This document shows positions 54,017 through 63,860 of a stretch of 64,000 nucleotides of DNA, piece by piece. The DNA is from Planctomycetota bacterium (GTDB lineage Bacteria; Planctomycetota; Phycisphaerae; UBA1845). Under the pieces are notes generated by a model that had not been told where the DNA came from, searched no databases, and was given only the letters and a program-made list of their open reading frames with translations. A program made the position numbers and the translations under genes. The stretch spans positions 109,358 through 173,357 of the forward strand of contig JAJRWX010000044.1 in NCBI GenBank assembly GCA_024276605.1, read 5' to 3'. Each line of letters starts with the position of its first letter. The first letter of the stretch is position 1.

Positions 54017-55288
54017 TCAACCACCCGACATCACATCGATTCGATCCACCGCCGTCCGTCGACGGAAATCGAACGGCTTACTCGCTAGTAAGAATGGTCG
54101 ATGTTGAGAAACGCTGATGAGCAGCGCAAGTACGATGAAGTTGCTTAGCAAGCTGCTTCCGCCATACGACACAAAAGGAAGCGTCATCCCCGTGATCGGC
54201 AATAGTCCAATCGTCATACCCACGTTGATTAACACCTGGGCAGCCAGCAGCGTTACCGCACCAACGGCCAGTAATCTACCGAATGGATCCGTCGTCACCG
54301 AGGCAATGCGCACCCCGGCTATGACGATAGTGACATAACAAAGCAGCACCACACCACAGCCAATAAAGCCCCATTGATGACCGATGAGAGAAAAGACGAA
54401 GTCGTTGTGTCGATCGGGAAGGAAATAATGACTGACGTAAACACCATTTCCCCAACCATGCCCTAGCCAACCGCCGCTACCCACCGCGTTCTTGGAATGC
54501 ACAAGTTGATAGCCCGAACTCGCCTCCCATTCCATCGCTTGTCGTTTGGTCGCTAAAAATTCATAATCTTGCGGGCGATCAATCACTGCTTGGCGCAGGT
54601 TATCATTTTGCAATAGAACCGAAGCTACGCGCAGTCGCTGATAACTTTTTATATGCCCCCAAGCCAGTGGCACCATCATGACGCCCAGCAGGGCCATGAG
54701 CATCAAATGAGAAATTCTCGCGCCGGCTAAAAAAAGCATCACGAACAACACCGGCACAAGCAAAAGGACAGTTCCCAAATCAGGTTCAATGAGAATCAGC
54801 GCGAAAGGTGCCACGGAGATAGCGAACGGCCACATCAATCCACTCAGACGACGGTAGTTACTTCGATAGCGCAGATACCATGCCAACGAAATCAGGTAAG
54901 CGGCTTTCATCAGTTCCGACGGCTGAAGCTGATAACCGGGCAAGTTGATCCAACGATAGGCTCCGTTACGTGGAGACGTGAGACCGCCGAAACTCAGGTG
55001 AAAAATCCTGGCTATCGCCAGCGGCACTAGCAACACGAGAATAATGACAAAAATTAAGTAAGCGTACCGGGCAATGGCGTGATAGCCGACATGAAGGACC
55101 ATCATGGCCACGACGACGCCGATGATCGTAAAAATGAATTGCTTTTTGGCATTGGCCGGCCCATCGTGTCCGCTGACGTAGTGCGTATCCGTCACATAGA
55201 TACACGCCAGCCCAACAGCCAGAAGTATGCCGGTCGCTATCAGGATCACGACGCCCGACTCAGTGAGTTTCCATGTCTTGGCTGTCAT
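54017..55288 (-). CDS. rodA: RodA-type SEDS peptidoglycan polymerase
   Basis: 423 residues with about ten hydrophobic helices. SEDS hallmarks: YRWINLPGYQLQPSELMKAA (~105-125), LIEPDLGTVLLLVP (~168-181), and the C-terminal ITGMTLPFVSYGGSSLLSNF (~375). The start overlaps the end of the PBP2 gene by ~29 bp, the usual pairing of a SEDS polymerase with its class B PBP. It polymerises lateral-wall peptidoglycan in the elongasome. The absence of cell-division neighbours and the pairing with MreD favour RodA over FtsW. Confidence 0.93.
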   Translation of the reverse strand: MTAKTWKLTESGVVILIATGILLAVGLACIYVTDTHYVSGHDGPANAKKQFIFTIIGVVVAMMVLHVGYHAIARYAYLIFVIILVLLVPLAIARIFHLSFGGLTSPRNGAYRWINLPGYQLQPSELMKAAYLISLAWYLRYRSNYRRLSGLMWPFAISVAPFALILIEPDLGTVLLLVPVLFVMLFLAGARISHLMLMALLGVMMVPLAWGHIKSYQRLRVASVLLQNDNLRQAVIDRPQDYEFLATKRQAMEWEASSGYQLVHSKNAVGSGGWLGHGWGNGVYVSHYFLPDRHNDFVFSLIGHQWGFIGCGVVLLCYVTIVIAGVRIASVTTDPFGRLLAVGAVTLLAAQVLINVGMTIGLLPITGMTLPFVSYGGSSLLSNFIVLALLISVSQHRPFLLASKPFDFRRRTAVDRIDVMSGG

Positions 55289-57497
55289 CGTACGTCACTA
55301 TCACTTCTCGTAGGGTCGCAGCTACGTCACTTCCAAATCGATCTAAAATGGCATCACACACACGTTTTGCCAGCGGACCGCTGGTACGTCCGCCACTTCC
55401 ACCAAACTCAACTAAAATAGCAAACGCTACCGGCGCTTGTTGTCGCCAATCCGGCTGGGCGTTGGAATCCAACGGCTGCAGGTATCCCCCGAACCATGCG
55501 TGTGAGTATCGCTGCCCCTGCGGCAGTTTTTCCGGGGGCCAATAGTGCACGGCTTCGACGTCCGCGCTGTCATAACTAGCATCGGGAAATTCTCGCTTAA
55601 AGCGTGCTATGGCAGGGCCACGCGCACCGGCTGGAATAATCACCTCACGATGAGAACCATCATCCTCCATATAGGGAATCCGATATGCCGTCGGCCAGGG
55701 CGACGCCGTGGCTGTACCCGTCTTACCCGCTAAGGCATAATCATCACGCACAAAATGGGCATACTTATACGCCGTGCCATTGGGATCGTTGGTAACACCG
55801 AAAATACCACGGCGTACAGCCAGCCACTGCTCATCCGTACCCGGCAGCTTCCATTCCGGTTGATCCTGATCTCTGCGGATCAGCGTAGCCGGCTTATAAC
55901 GACCCGACGCATAGGTAGCCATAAGATTCGCAACCTGAATGGGTGTTAGAGATATTTCGCCCTGCCCCATAGCAAAGAGTCGGCTATGTGCCTTGGTGGT
56001 CGTTCGGTTGCGATGACTCGATAGCCAAGCCGGCGTCGGATTGATACCTGCTTCATCCTCGCGCAATCCTATACCGCTGCCGCGCCCAATGCCCACCATA
56101 TCAAACACGCTACACAAACCGTCCACGCCCACCCGCTCACCGAGACGATACATGAATATATTACAACTGCCGGTAAGCGCTTGGGTAACGTTTATCGTAC
56201 CGTGCGCCTTGCGCAAGCCCGTTCCATGAATTTCCCAACAACGCCATCGATCACGCAAGTTTGGAAACATATAACCCGTACACGTTTCCTGTGTATCCAG
56301 TGTAATTTTCCCGCTAAAAAGCCCGGCTAAACAAGCCAGCGGTTTAATCGTAGACCCTGGAGCATAGCGCGATGCCACAGCGCGAAACCACAAAGGCAGT
56401 CGTTGAGTATCGTCACGCAAAACCGGATAAAGTTCGTTGAAACGGTTGGGGTCGTAGGACGGATAGGAAACGAGCGATAGCACGTCGCGCGATGCAATAT
56501 CCAACACCACGATCGCCCCACCCGAAGATTCAGGCACCGCATCAACCGTCTCTCCCAACAACTCATATAACCGGCGCTGAAGCGGCGCATCGATCGTCAA
56601 GGCCACATCGCGACCGTGCACCGCCGGTATCTCCTCTATCACTTCGCCATCCCGATGATAAGTGATGCGACCGCGCCGACCGCGCAGTAAATCCTCCGCG
56701 GCATATTCAACACCACTACTACCGTGAGATTCATGGGCAAGGTATTTCGCAAAAGGATTGTCCGCCTGAGGATCATTTGACACAGTCTTGGCATCCACCC
56801 GCGCAAGACGACCCAGAACATGCGCTAAGGGCAAAGCATCCCCTTGGCATCGTCTTTTTGTGGATGCCTGAATATGCACCCATGGCCAGAATGCTAGTTG
56901 ATGCGCCCATTGTGCCTGCTGATCGGCACCTATGTCCCGTATGATGGTCTGCGCGACCGTTTCCTCAACGACGAGACTGTCAAATCCGCGTCGTTTAGCT
57001 ACAGCACTTCTGATGCGCTGTACGCGTTGATAAATATCCAAGCTACGCTCGTGAAAGTCCGCCACCGTCACCGATAACCCCATGTGCCGGGCAAACTGAT
57101 CCAACGCCAACCAACTGCGATCAATATCTTCCTGTAAACTCCGGCGTTGTTGATCCATCGTCGCAGGCGAACCATCAATATGCTTTGCATAACGCTTGCG
57201 ATACTTGCGCAGTAGACTCGACCATGCATCGGCATCTTGATCAGCACTCACAGCGATAACCGGATAGTCAATGCGCACATCCCACGTGGGCATATCCGCC
57301 ACGAGTACCTCACCGTTTCGATCGAGAATCTTTCCACGTAAAAACGGTAAGCGCTTGGGTTGGGCGATGAGCGATTGGTTGGTTCGTTGGGTATAATAAT
57401 CACCGAGGACAAGCTGCAGTTCCACTAACCGAATCAGAACCACAACACAGGCGATCGCCAGAACTGACAGAAGTATACGCAAGCGAGTCTCAAACAT
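55260..57497 (-). CDS. mrdA: Penicillin-binding protein 2 (class B transpeptidase)
   Basis: 745 residues. A membrane anchor (~8-28) is followed by the dimerisation domain (FLRGKILDRNGEVLVADMP) and the transpeptidase domain with SxxK in APGSTIKPLAC, SxN in TGSCNIFMY and KTG in LAGKTGTATAS. E. coli PBP2 is ~630 residues; the extra length lies mainly in the linker region (~85-230) before the transpeptidase. It cross-links glycan made by the adjacent RodA. It starts five bases after mreD ends. Confidence 0.94.
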   Translation of the reverse strand: MFETRLRILLSVLAIACVVVLIRLVELQLVLGDYYTQRTNQSLIAQPKRLPFLRGKILDRNGEVLVADMPTWDVRIDYPVIAVSADQDADAWSSLLRKYRKRYAKHIDGSPATMDQQRRSLQEDIDRSWLALDQFARHMGLSVTVADFHERSLDIYQRVQRIRSAVAKRRGFDSLVVEETVAQTIIRDIGADQQAQWAHQLAFWPWVHIQASTKRRCQGDALPLAHVLGRLARVDAKTVSNDPQADNPFAKYLAHESHGSSGVEYAAEDLLRGRRGRITYHRDGEVIEEIPAVHGRDVALTIDAPLQRRLYELLGETVDAVPESSGGAIVVLDIASRDVLSLVSYPSYDPNRFNELYPVLRDDTQRLPLWFRAVASRYAPGSTIKPLACLAGLFSGKITLDTQETCTGYMFPNLRDRWRCWEIHGTGLRKAHGTINVTQALTGSCNIFMYRLGERVGVDGLCSVFDMVGIGRGSGIGLREDEAGINPTPAWLSSHRNRTTTKAHSRLFAMGQGEISLTPIQVANLMATYASGRYKPATLIRRDQDQPEWKLPGTDEQWLAVRRGIFGVTNDPNGTAYKYAHFVRDDYALAGKTGTATASPWPTAYRIPYMEDDGSHREVIIPAGARGPAIARFKREFPDASYDSADVEAVHYWPPEKLPQGQRYSHAWFGGYLQPLDSNAQPDWRQQAPVAFAILVEFGGSGGRTSGPLAKRVCDAILDRFGSDVAATLREVIVTYDDSQDMETH

Positions 57498-57501
57498 ACC
57501 C

Positions 57502-58044
57502 TCATACTAACCGATTCCGAGTTGCCTGTGCGTAGCGCGGTATTTCCTGCCAAAATACCGGCGCCATGCGTACCAACACCCCAAAAGTAAGTATAGCCAA
57601 CAAAGCTGAGTAGATCGCCCCGCCCAGCACATCATTAATCAGCGCCGTCGCTAGGCGCTCACCAGGATCGTATAGAAGATGTCGATAAAGAAGCCACGTC
57701 AAGCGCAGTATGACCCCCGCAACCAGTGTCACCAAGACAAACGTAGCCAGGCGCTGCCGAAACAAAAATTCTTTCACCATCGAAACAAGAAGCGCAATCA
57801 GCATATAAGAGACGGCCAACAGACCGATACGCTCGATGGACATCAAATCTCCAGCTAACCCAAGAAAAAAAGCACCGATCCCGGCATCACCACCGCGCAC
57901 CCGCAATCCCAGAAACACCACGAACACCAAACACCCATCCGGTCGAACATGGCCGATGGCCAACCACGGAGCAAGTGAGGCCTGCAGGGTAACGACTACC
58001 GCAGCGACAACGACAAACCCTATCCAGCGCATCCACGCCTCCAT
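57502..58044 (-). CDS. mreD: Rod shape-determining protein MreD
   Basis: 180 residues with about five to six hydrophobic helices, the early HVRPDGCLVFVVFLGLRVRGG (loop 1 of MreD) and AGDLMSIERIGLLAVSYMLI. It scaffolds the elongasome in the inner membrane. It normally follows mreB and mreC; neither is in the window, and its upstream neighbour here is a HEAT-repeat gene. It ends four bases before the PBP2 gene start. Sequence similarity is low in this family, so the neighbourhood carries weight in the call. Confidence 0.82.
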   Translation of the reverse strand: MEAWMRWIGFVVVAAVVVTLQASLAPWLAIGHVRPDGCLVFVVFLGLRVRGGDAGIGAFFLGLAGDLMSIERIGLLAVSYMLIALLVSMVKEFLFRQRLATFVLVTLVAGVILRLTWLLYRHLLYDPGERLATALINDVLGGAIYSALLAILTFGVLVRMAPVFWQEIPRYAQATRNRLV

Positions 58045-59109
58045 TTACTGCCTAAAAAGCACTGCCGCATTCGTCGCACTCGATTCAAGCGATTTCAAAA
58101 TCTGCAGAATAGCCTGTGCCGTCGATACCTGAACACGTGGATCATGAGATGCTTTCATCAAATGTGCAAGATCAGACAACGCAGCCTCCTGCCCCATGAT
58201 CCCCAGTGCCGAAGTCGCCAACAACCACCTGCGAAGTTGTTGCTCCTGAGGCGAGTCACTGGATTCATATTTTCTCGCAGCGCCCGGTCGTAATGCCTGC
58301 AAGGCAAGGTCAAATCCGTCCATCAATCCCAGCAGGCCGAGTCCTTTCGCTGCAGCTAGACGTGTTTCTATATGTACGGAGTTGGCTAATTTGTACTGAA
58401 ACAAATCGACAAAATGAGGACTCCCGACCTGGGCTAACGCTTGGACGGCGAATACCTCCTCCGCACCGACACCGGTATTAGCCATGAAGGCAAGCTCTTG
58501 CGTGGCCTGACGATTACCCAGCAATGCCATAGCCTCCAACGCATAATTGCGCACACCACTATCCGAGTCATTCATGGCTTGTGCCAATGGTTTGACAGCA
58601 GAACGTTCCTGTAGTCGCCCCAGCACCATCGCAGCGTTCCGACGGACCAGCGGATCGGCATCCTGTAACAAATAGCGTGTTAGCTCCGCCGTATGCGACG
58701 CATCTCCAAATTTATATAAGGCGAAGATCGCTGAAACGCGCACATTTGCATCTGGGTCATGTAGAAGATCGGTCACCGCACGTTTAGCGCCTTTATCTAC
58801 CAATTCCCCCACAGCCATGCACGCGGCAAATCGAACCGCCGGATGCTCATCCATGAGCGATGAACGAATCCACGGAAGCGCATCATCCGTTGCACTATGT
58901 CGCAAAGCTTCGACCGCCTGCGCTCGTACCCCAGGATTGGCTTGGTACCGCACGCCCAGCCGAAGACATTCCCAGGCCCCTCGCTTTAGCTCAGCCTTTT
59001 GCGTCACGAAGATCGTCGCTGATGGCGAAGCACACCCCGAAGCCCACATGACAGCAGGCATCAGCCACATCGACATATAGCGCCTAAGGCATTTGCGTTG
59101 CACACTCAT
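58045..59109 (-). CDS. HEAT-repeat lipoprotein
   Basis: 354 residues. A basic, hydrophobic start ends in the lipobox-like MWASGC (Cys ~26), so it is likely a lipoprotein. The rest is a HEAT/PBS-lyase-like solenoid with units such as DEHPAVRFAACMAVGELVDK and DADPLVRRNAAMVLGRLQER. It starts with an ATGA overlap on lnt and ends directly before mreD. It may be an adaptor in the envelope complex; no enzymatic motif is visible. Confidence 0.78.
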   Translation of the reverse strand: MSVQRKCLRRYMSMWLMPAVMWASGCASPSATIFVTQKAELKRGAWECLRLGVRYQANPGVRAQAVEALRHSATDDALPWIRSSLMDEHPAVRFAACMAVGELVDKGAKRAVTDLLHDPDANVRVSAIFALYKFGDASHTAELTRYLLQDADPLVRRNAAMVLGRLQERSAVKPLAQAMNDSDSGVRNYALEAMALLGNRQATQELAFMANTGVGAEEVFAVQALAQVGSPHFVDLFQYKLANSVHIETRLAAAKGLGLLGLMDGFDLALQALRPGAARKYESSDSPQEQQLRRWLLATSALGIMGQEAALSDLAHLMKASHDPRVQVSTAQAILQILKSLESSATNAAVLFRQ

Positions 59110-60863
59110 GGTTCATCATGCCTCGTTCGTACACGCACGATCCAATAATCGACAAAGAACACCAACCACATCATCGCACAGGCCCATCCGAACCAGTCGC
59201 CGTATCTGGAATAATAGGAAAAACGCGAATCGACACGCACGTTAGCAGCGCGATAGCCGGCATTTCCGTCGAACATAGGTTGTTCATAACCATTCACGAT
59301 ATCATGAATATACCCATCGGGATCGATAAATGCACTAATACCCGTATTCACGGCACGGGCGATACCAATACGATTTTCCACCGCACGAAACACACTAATC
59401 GCCAAATGCTGAGGCTGTTGAATACCTCGACCAAACCATCCGTCGTTGCTGATATTTAGCAGAAAATCGACGCGTTTCTTACCGTCTTCACCGACGGTAA
59501 ACGCCCGACTCACATAAGGCATGACATCTTCATAACATATGGGAATACCAAAGCGATACTGTTTTCCAGGTTGCGATTTGGGTTCCATGGTAAAGACATC
59601 GAACGCGTCACCATGAATCAGCGAGTATTCAAACTCCCCCCCCATACTAAATGGCATGAGACGATTGAGCCAAAAATATAGAAAGCGAAAATTACCAAAT
59701 CGAAACGGTACGGTCTCACCAAAATAGACCAGATGAACCTTGTCATAACGGTCAGGCTCGCGGGCATCGGGATGGAAAACATTCGCAGAGTTATACCGAT
59801 GTTCCTTCGTCACCAGATCATTCGGAGTCTGTTCCAGAGACGCGCTACCGGTCACAACATAAGCGTGATGCGCACTGGCATGTCGTTGCAAACGCTGAAA
59901 ACTATCCAACCAAAAATGGTGGAAGTGGCGCGCTTCCTTATTCAAATACATGATCCAGGGGGTTTCCGGCAATAAATATAAATCGGGGTCATCCTTAGCC
60001 GCAACCTGTAACATCTTCAGATATAGATCGCGTTTCCCTTCATCATCCACCGCGTCACCCTCAACCAAATTCACAAAATCGCCCTGCAAAACGGCAATTT
60101 CAGGGCCGACGCTGATCGTATCTCGATTAAGTTGTATCGCGCCATATCCCACGGTGCATACGACCAAACCAATGGCCACAACCGCTCCGAGGGTACGGTG
60201 CATCGGGCCAAGTCGCGCCGGTGGCGATTGTTTAGCTGCTAATTTCTTGATGACCATATCCGCAACCGCACCGTTAACCGCAGCGATCACAAAACTGACG
60301 CCGTACGCACCGACCAAATCGCTAATTTGAATAAGCGTCTGAATGCTATATACGCTGTGTGCAAGAAAAAACCACGGAAACCCGGAAATCACCACCGAGC
60401 GAACGACCTCACATCCCACCCACACAAACGGCAACACAATCGCCAAAGGCCATCGACGTCGCCGAACGACCGATCGCACCGGACACGCCATCATCGGAAA
60501 ATAAAGCGACTGGTATCCTGATAGTAAAAAATATCCTGCACCCGTCGGCGGATACATCCAACGCATATTCAACAGAAAAAACGCCAGTCCCAGAGCAAGA
60601 CTATAAAAATAAACCCGCGGCGCTTGCTTAGCCCCGCCCACCAACACCAACCACGGCACCAAACAAACAAAAGACAATGGCCAAAAAGAAATCGGCGCAA
60701 AAATCAAACTCATAGCCACAAGCGTACATAGCGATAGCCACGTAAAACTGCGATGTGAAGATATGACAAAATCGGTAGGTTCCTCAACACTAACCTCAAG
60801 CGCAGCCACAATCTGCGCCTCCTTAATCGACGTGCGTTTTTTATTTTTACGCTTCCTTGTCAA
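59106..60863 (-). CDS. lnt: Apolipoprotein N-acyltransferase
   Basis: 585 residues. About seven to eight membrane helices (~40-250) precede a nitrilase-like periplasmic domain with the catalytic triad visible: Glu in LLPETPWIMY, Lys in YDKVHLVYFGE, Cys in FGIPICYEDVM. It adds the third acyl chain to lipoproteins. A Lys-rich N-terminal tail (TRKRKNKKR) precedes the first helix. The TTG start at 60863 has GGAAGG seven bases upstream. It leads the operon lnt, HEAT, mreD, mrdA, rodA. Confidence 0.92.
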   Translation of the reverse strand: MTRKRKNKKRTSIKEAQIVAALEVSVEEPTDFVISSHRSFTWLSLCTLVAMSLIFAPISFWPLSFVCLVPWLVLVGGAKQAPRVYFYSLALGLAFFLLNMRWMYPPTGAGYFLLSGYQSLYFPMMACPVRSVVRRRRWPLAIVLPFVWVGCEVVRSVVISGFPWFFLAHSVYSIQTLIQISDLVGAYGVSFVIAAVNGAVADMVIKKLAAKQSPPARLGPMHRTLGAVVAIGLVVCTVGYGAIQLNRDTISVGPEIAVLQGDFVNLVEGDAVDDEGKRDLYLKMLQVAAKDDPDLYLLPETPWIMYLNKEARHFHHFWLDSFQRLQRHASAHHAYVVTGSASLEQTPNDLVTKEHRYNSANVFHPDAREPDRYDKVHLVYFGETVPFRFGNFRFLYFWLNRLMPFSMGGEFEYSLIHGDAFDVFTMEPKSQPGKQYRFGIPICYEDVMPYVSRAFTVGEDGKKRVDFLLNISNDGWFGRGIQQPQHLAISVFRAVENRIGIARAVNTGISAFIDPDGYIHDIVNGYEQPMFDGNAGYRAANVRVDSRFSYYSRYGDWFGWACAMMWLVFFVDYWIVRVRTRHDEP

Positions 60864-60940
60864 CAGCCAACCTTCCGTGGAATAACCTTCTCACCCGCGC
60901 TCATCGTACTACAAATTCCCAATATTACCGAGCCGAGGCC

Positions 60941-60964
60941 GAAATTAAATCCCGACGAGTCGGG
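60941..60964 (-). terminator. Possible terminator of moeA within a repeat
   Basis: Read on the minus strand: CCCGA, loop CTCG, TCGGG, then ATTTAATTTC. The stem is short and the T run poor. The 28 bases 60940-60967 recur exactly inside the dacB coding region (37896-37923), so the hairpin may be a dispersed repeat rather than a true terminator. Confidence 0.35.
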
Positions 60965-61015
60965 AGCACGCGCGGCGCTTCTATGATATAGAATCATGGC
61001 TCACAAAACGCGAGA

Positions 61016-62236
61016 CTAAACATCCATACTATGCATCAACAGCATCACCGAAACTTTATCACCATGCTTCACCGCCTCCGCATGTGCAGGTCGATGGATA
61101 AGCGCATTGGCATTAGCCGCCCCGACCGCATCTCCTGAACCAAACCAAGATAGCAAGCCGACAGTCCACAAGCCCTCGCTATTAACCCGCACCACCGCCG
61201 GGATAAACGTCTGCCGATCACGAATCGCTGACAATTCCCCTTCGCACACCGCTTGTATCAACCGCATCGGCTGACCATCACCACCCTGCATGAGAGAAAG
61301 CGCCGGGCGCACCAGCAGTTCATAACCCACCAGCGCACTCATCGGATTACCCGGCAGCGCAAACACCAACGTCCCACTAGGTAGCCGGGCAAAGATCGTC
61401 GGGCGTCCGGGCTTAATGGCTATCTTGTGAACCAGCAACTCCGCGCCAAGCTCCTCCAAAATACGCGGTACATAGTCAAACGCCCCCATCGAAATACCGC
61501 CGGTCGTTATCAATACGTCGTACGCACATCCAGATTCCATTCTCTTACGCAACTCAGCCGGGTCATCACCAACCACGCCAAGCGACTTTGCATCCACCCG
61601 CGCCGCCTCCAACAACGAAGCCAACAGATATTCATTTGAGTTTCGAATTTGTGCACCGCTCGGCTGTGCATCCACATCAACAAGCTCATCCCCGGTCACC
61701 AGATAGGCTACCGAAGGTTTGCGATATACCCTCACCTCCCCCGCCCCCGCCGTCGCAGCCACAGCCATGTTCATTGGTGTTAGCACCGCACCGGCTTCGA
61801 TCACCAAATCTCCCGCGTGAGCATACGTCGCGCGCTCGGTAATAAACTTCCCCACTGGTACCGATTCCCCAATCTCCACTTCCCGGCCATCACTATGCAG
61901 CGTGGTTATTTCCACGCGCACCACGGCATCCGCCCCCGCTGGAATCGGCGCTCCCGTATTGATTTGAATCGCCTCACCGGACTGCAATACCAACTGACTA
62001 TCCAACCCAGCCGGCACCTGCCCCGCAACCCGTAGGCGCACGGGCACATGCGCCACATCACTAGCCTTCACCGCATACCCATCCATCACCGATCGGGCAA
62101 ACGGGGGATAGTCCACATCACAGTATACGGCCTCAGCCAGTCGATATTGCCCCGCCTTACGCAGCTTGAGCGTTATCGTCTCCCCCACCGAAACCTGTTC
62201 AAGCAGAATCTGTTGTGCTTTCTCTAATGTAATCAT
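61016..62236 (-). CDS. moeA: Molybdopterin molybdenumtransferase
   Basis: 406 residues. MoeA motifs: FARSVMDGYAVKASD (~50-64), GAPIPAGADAVVRVE (~100), the GPHN-like core VLITTGGISMGAFDYV (~247-262) and IKPGRPTIFARLPSGTLVFALPGNP (in part). It inserts molybdate into molybdopterin. The frame extends to 62284, but those residues are a palindromic repeat; I start at ATG 62236, which begins the conserved ITLEKAQQ. ATG 62242 is an alternative. No other cofactor genes are adjacent. Confidence 0.92.
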   Translation of the reverse strand: MITLEKAQQILLEQVSVGETITLKLRKAGQYRLAEAVYCDVDYPPFARSVMDGYAVKASDVAHVPVRLRVAGQVPAGLDSQLVLQSGEAIQINTGAPIPAGADAVVRVEITTLHSDGREVEIGESVPVGKFITERATYAHAGDLVIEAGAVLTPMNMAVAATAGAGEVRVYRKPSVAYLVTGDELVDVDAQPSGAQIRNSNEYLLASLLEAARVDAKSLGVVGDDPAELRKRMESGCAYDVLITTGGISMGAFDYVPRILEELGAELLVHKIAIKPGRPTIFARLPSGTLVFALPGNPMSALVGYELLVRPALSLMQGGDGQPMRLIQAVCEGELSAIRDRQTFIPAVVRVNSEGLWTVGLLSWFGSGDAVGAANANALIHRPAHAEAVKHGDKVSVMLLMHSMDV

Positions 62237-62243
62237 GGGCATT

Positions 62244-62308
62244 CCCGTAGGGCGGGTTCCACCCGCCGATTCCGGCGTAAGCATGCGGCGGGTAAAACCC
62301 GCCTTACC
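62244..62308. repeat. GTAGGGCGGGTT hairpin repeat upstream of moeA
   Basis: GTAGGGCGGGTTCCACCCGCC, then CGGCGGGTAAAACCCGCCTTAC: two small GGCGGGT/ACCCGCC hairpins that also pair with each other. Related in its GTAGGGC start to the arms at 39574. Part of it could be read as an N-terminal extension of MoeA, which is rejected. Confidence 0.7.
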
Positions 62309-62439
62309 TTATAAAACGATGTGTGGCGATTCTGTTTCATCATATATCCCACACCCTGGCCAAACATGGTAACCTTATCTCCCGGTCGAGCCAAAAGCTC
62401 GGATGATGAATAATTCTTTACCGTGGAAACCTCACGATC

Positions 62440-62760
62440 ATGCTGGCATTATTAAGCGTTTGGGTCGGGCTTCTCTCGCTCCTCGTCGCGGCGAGCATGG
62501 CTATCCATCGCCCTTTTTTCACCGATATGAATGTGGTAGGGGTGCTTTGGTTCGAGTCCCCAGCCGCCCTGTGTTTTGGCGGCCTGATTCTCTGGGCCTA
62601 TCGCAAGGAAGATTTCAGTGACCCCGCCATCCAGGCCCAGCGTTTGCAGGCTAAGGTCGGAATGACTATGGCTATCCTCGCCGCCGCCATTGTATACTTC
62701 CTGATTATTTACTCTCAGAAGCTCGTACCACTTGTGCCTTCTACCGCCTCAATTCTATAA
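62440..62760 (+). CDS. Small membrane protein of unknown function
   Basis: 106 residues with hydrophobic segments at ~2-22, ~33-54 and ~72-92 and a charged middle (YRKEDFSDPAIQAQRLQAK). No family is recognised. There is no clear ribosome-binding site before the ATG. It lies 53 bp before thiS on the same strand and may be in its transcript. Confidence 0.6.
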   Translation: MLALLSVWVGLLSLLVAASMAIHRPFFTDMNVVGVLWFESPAALCFGGLILWAYRKEDFSDPAIQAQRLQAKVGMTMAILAAAIVYFLIIYSQKLVPLVPSTASIL

Positions 62761-62813
62761 TACCAGCAATGATCGACGACGGATGAGCAACACAGTTTAC
62801 GCAGGCACGCTAT

Positions 62814-63014
62814 ATGCAGATAAACATCAACGGATCAGCGAAAACAATCGACCATCACACGACCGTCGCCCAGTTGCTTACCACACTGCAATTAGAGCCG
62901 GTTCGCGTCGCGGTGGAAATCAACGAAGACCTTGTATCTCGAAAATCATTCGAGCAAACGCACATTCAAGACGGTGATCGCATTGAAATCGTCACATTTG
63001 TAGGAGGTGGATAA
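62814..63014 (+). CDS. thiS: Sulfur carrier protein ThiS
   Basis: 66 residues of the ubiquitin-like beta-grasp fold, starting [12 protein letters not shown] and ending VTFVGGG. The C-terminal Gly-Gly accepts sulfur as a thiocarboxylate for thiazole formation. The stop TAA overlaps the thiG ATG by one base (TAATG), so the two are coupled. No TPP riboswitch is recognisable in the short leader. Confidence 0.93.
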   Translation: MQININGSAKTIDHHTTVAQLLTTLQLEPVRVAVEINEDLVSRKSFEQTHIQDGDRIEIVTFVGGG

Positions 63015-63850
63015 TGTCGGACTCAACTTTTCGCGTCGGCTCATTTGAATTTACTTCACGTCTATTCGTGGGCACCGGTAAATACGCTAACTTTGATCTC
63101 ATGAAAGCCTCACTTCGCGCATCAACGTGTGAAGTCGTCACCGTCGCCATACGCCGTGACGTGCTCACTCCCGAAGGCGGCGCAAAAGAGGACAGTATTC
63201 TCGATCATCTCGATCTGGATCAGCTAACCATTCTCCCCAACACCGCCGGCTGCTTTACCGTCCGCGATGCCATTCGCTCGGCTAAGCTCAGCCGGGAACT
63301 GCTCGAAGGACTTGGCAACCCCGGTTCGAAATGGGTTAAGCTGGAAGTGCTGGCCGACAAAAAGACGCTGCTACCCGATACGCAGGGAACGCTCGAGGCT
63401 ACCAAGGAACTCGTCGATGCCGGTTTTGAAGTGTTAGCCTATACCAACGACGATCCCATCGTCGCCAAACGTCTCAAAGATGCCGGCGCAACCAGCGTCA
63501 TGCCGCTCGGCTCACCCATCGGCAGCGGGCAGGGAATTCTAAATCCCAACAACATCCGCATCTGTCTGGAATATCTCAAAGACAATGATCCGCATTATCC
63601 CGTCATTGTGGATGCGGGCGTAGGTACCGCCTCGGACGTCACCATAGCCATGGAATTAGGTGCGGACGGTGTTTTGCTCAATACGGGCATCGCCTCAGCT
63701 CGTGACCCTCTGCGCATGGCCGACGCAATGGCCCACGCCGTCGCAGCCGGTCGCCAAGCCTACTTAGCCGGTCGCATCCCACGAAAACTTTACGCCACAG
63801 CTTCATCACCAGAGGGTAATACCATCGCCACAGCCCAAGCACCCGCATGA
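63014..63850 (+). CDS. thiG: Thiazole synthase ThiG
   Basis: 278 residues, TIM-barrel enzyme that builds the thiazole of thiamine from ThiS-thiocarboxylate, dehydroglycine/iminoacetate and DXP. Motifs: [44 protein letters not shown], and [19 protein letters not shown] lies nine bases before the ATG and inside the end of thiS. The end lies ten bases from a repeat at the window edge. A ThiH or ThiO partner may lie outside the window. Confidence 0.95.
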   Translation: MSDSTFRVGSFEFTSRLFVGTGKYANFDLMKASLRASTCEVVTVAIRRDVLTPEGGAKEDSILDHLDLDQLTILPNTAGCFTVRDAIRSAKLSRELLEGLGNPGSKWVKLEVLADKKTLLPDTQGTLEATKELVDAGFEVLAYTNDDPIVAKRLKDAGATSVMPLGSPIGSGQGILNPNNIRICLEYLKDNDPHYPVIVDAGVGTASDVTIAMELGADGVLLNTGIASARDPLRMADAMAHAVAAGRQAYLAGRIPRKLYATASSPEGNTIATAQAPA

Positions 63851-63860
63851 GCGGACGCCC

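Noticed and set aside
62237..62284. N-terminal extension of MoeA
   Set aside because: The extra codons are part of a palindromic repeat. Conserved MoeA sequence begins at ATG 62236.
62761..62813. TPP riboswitch before thiS
   Set aside because: The leader is only ~50 bp and lacks the conserved CTGAGA core.
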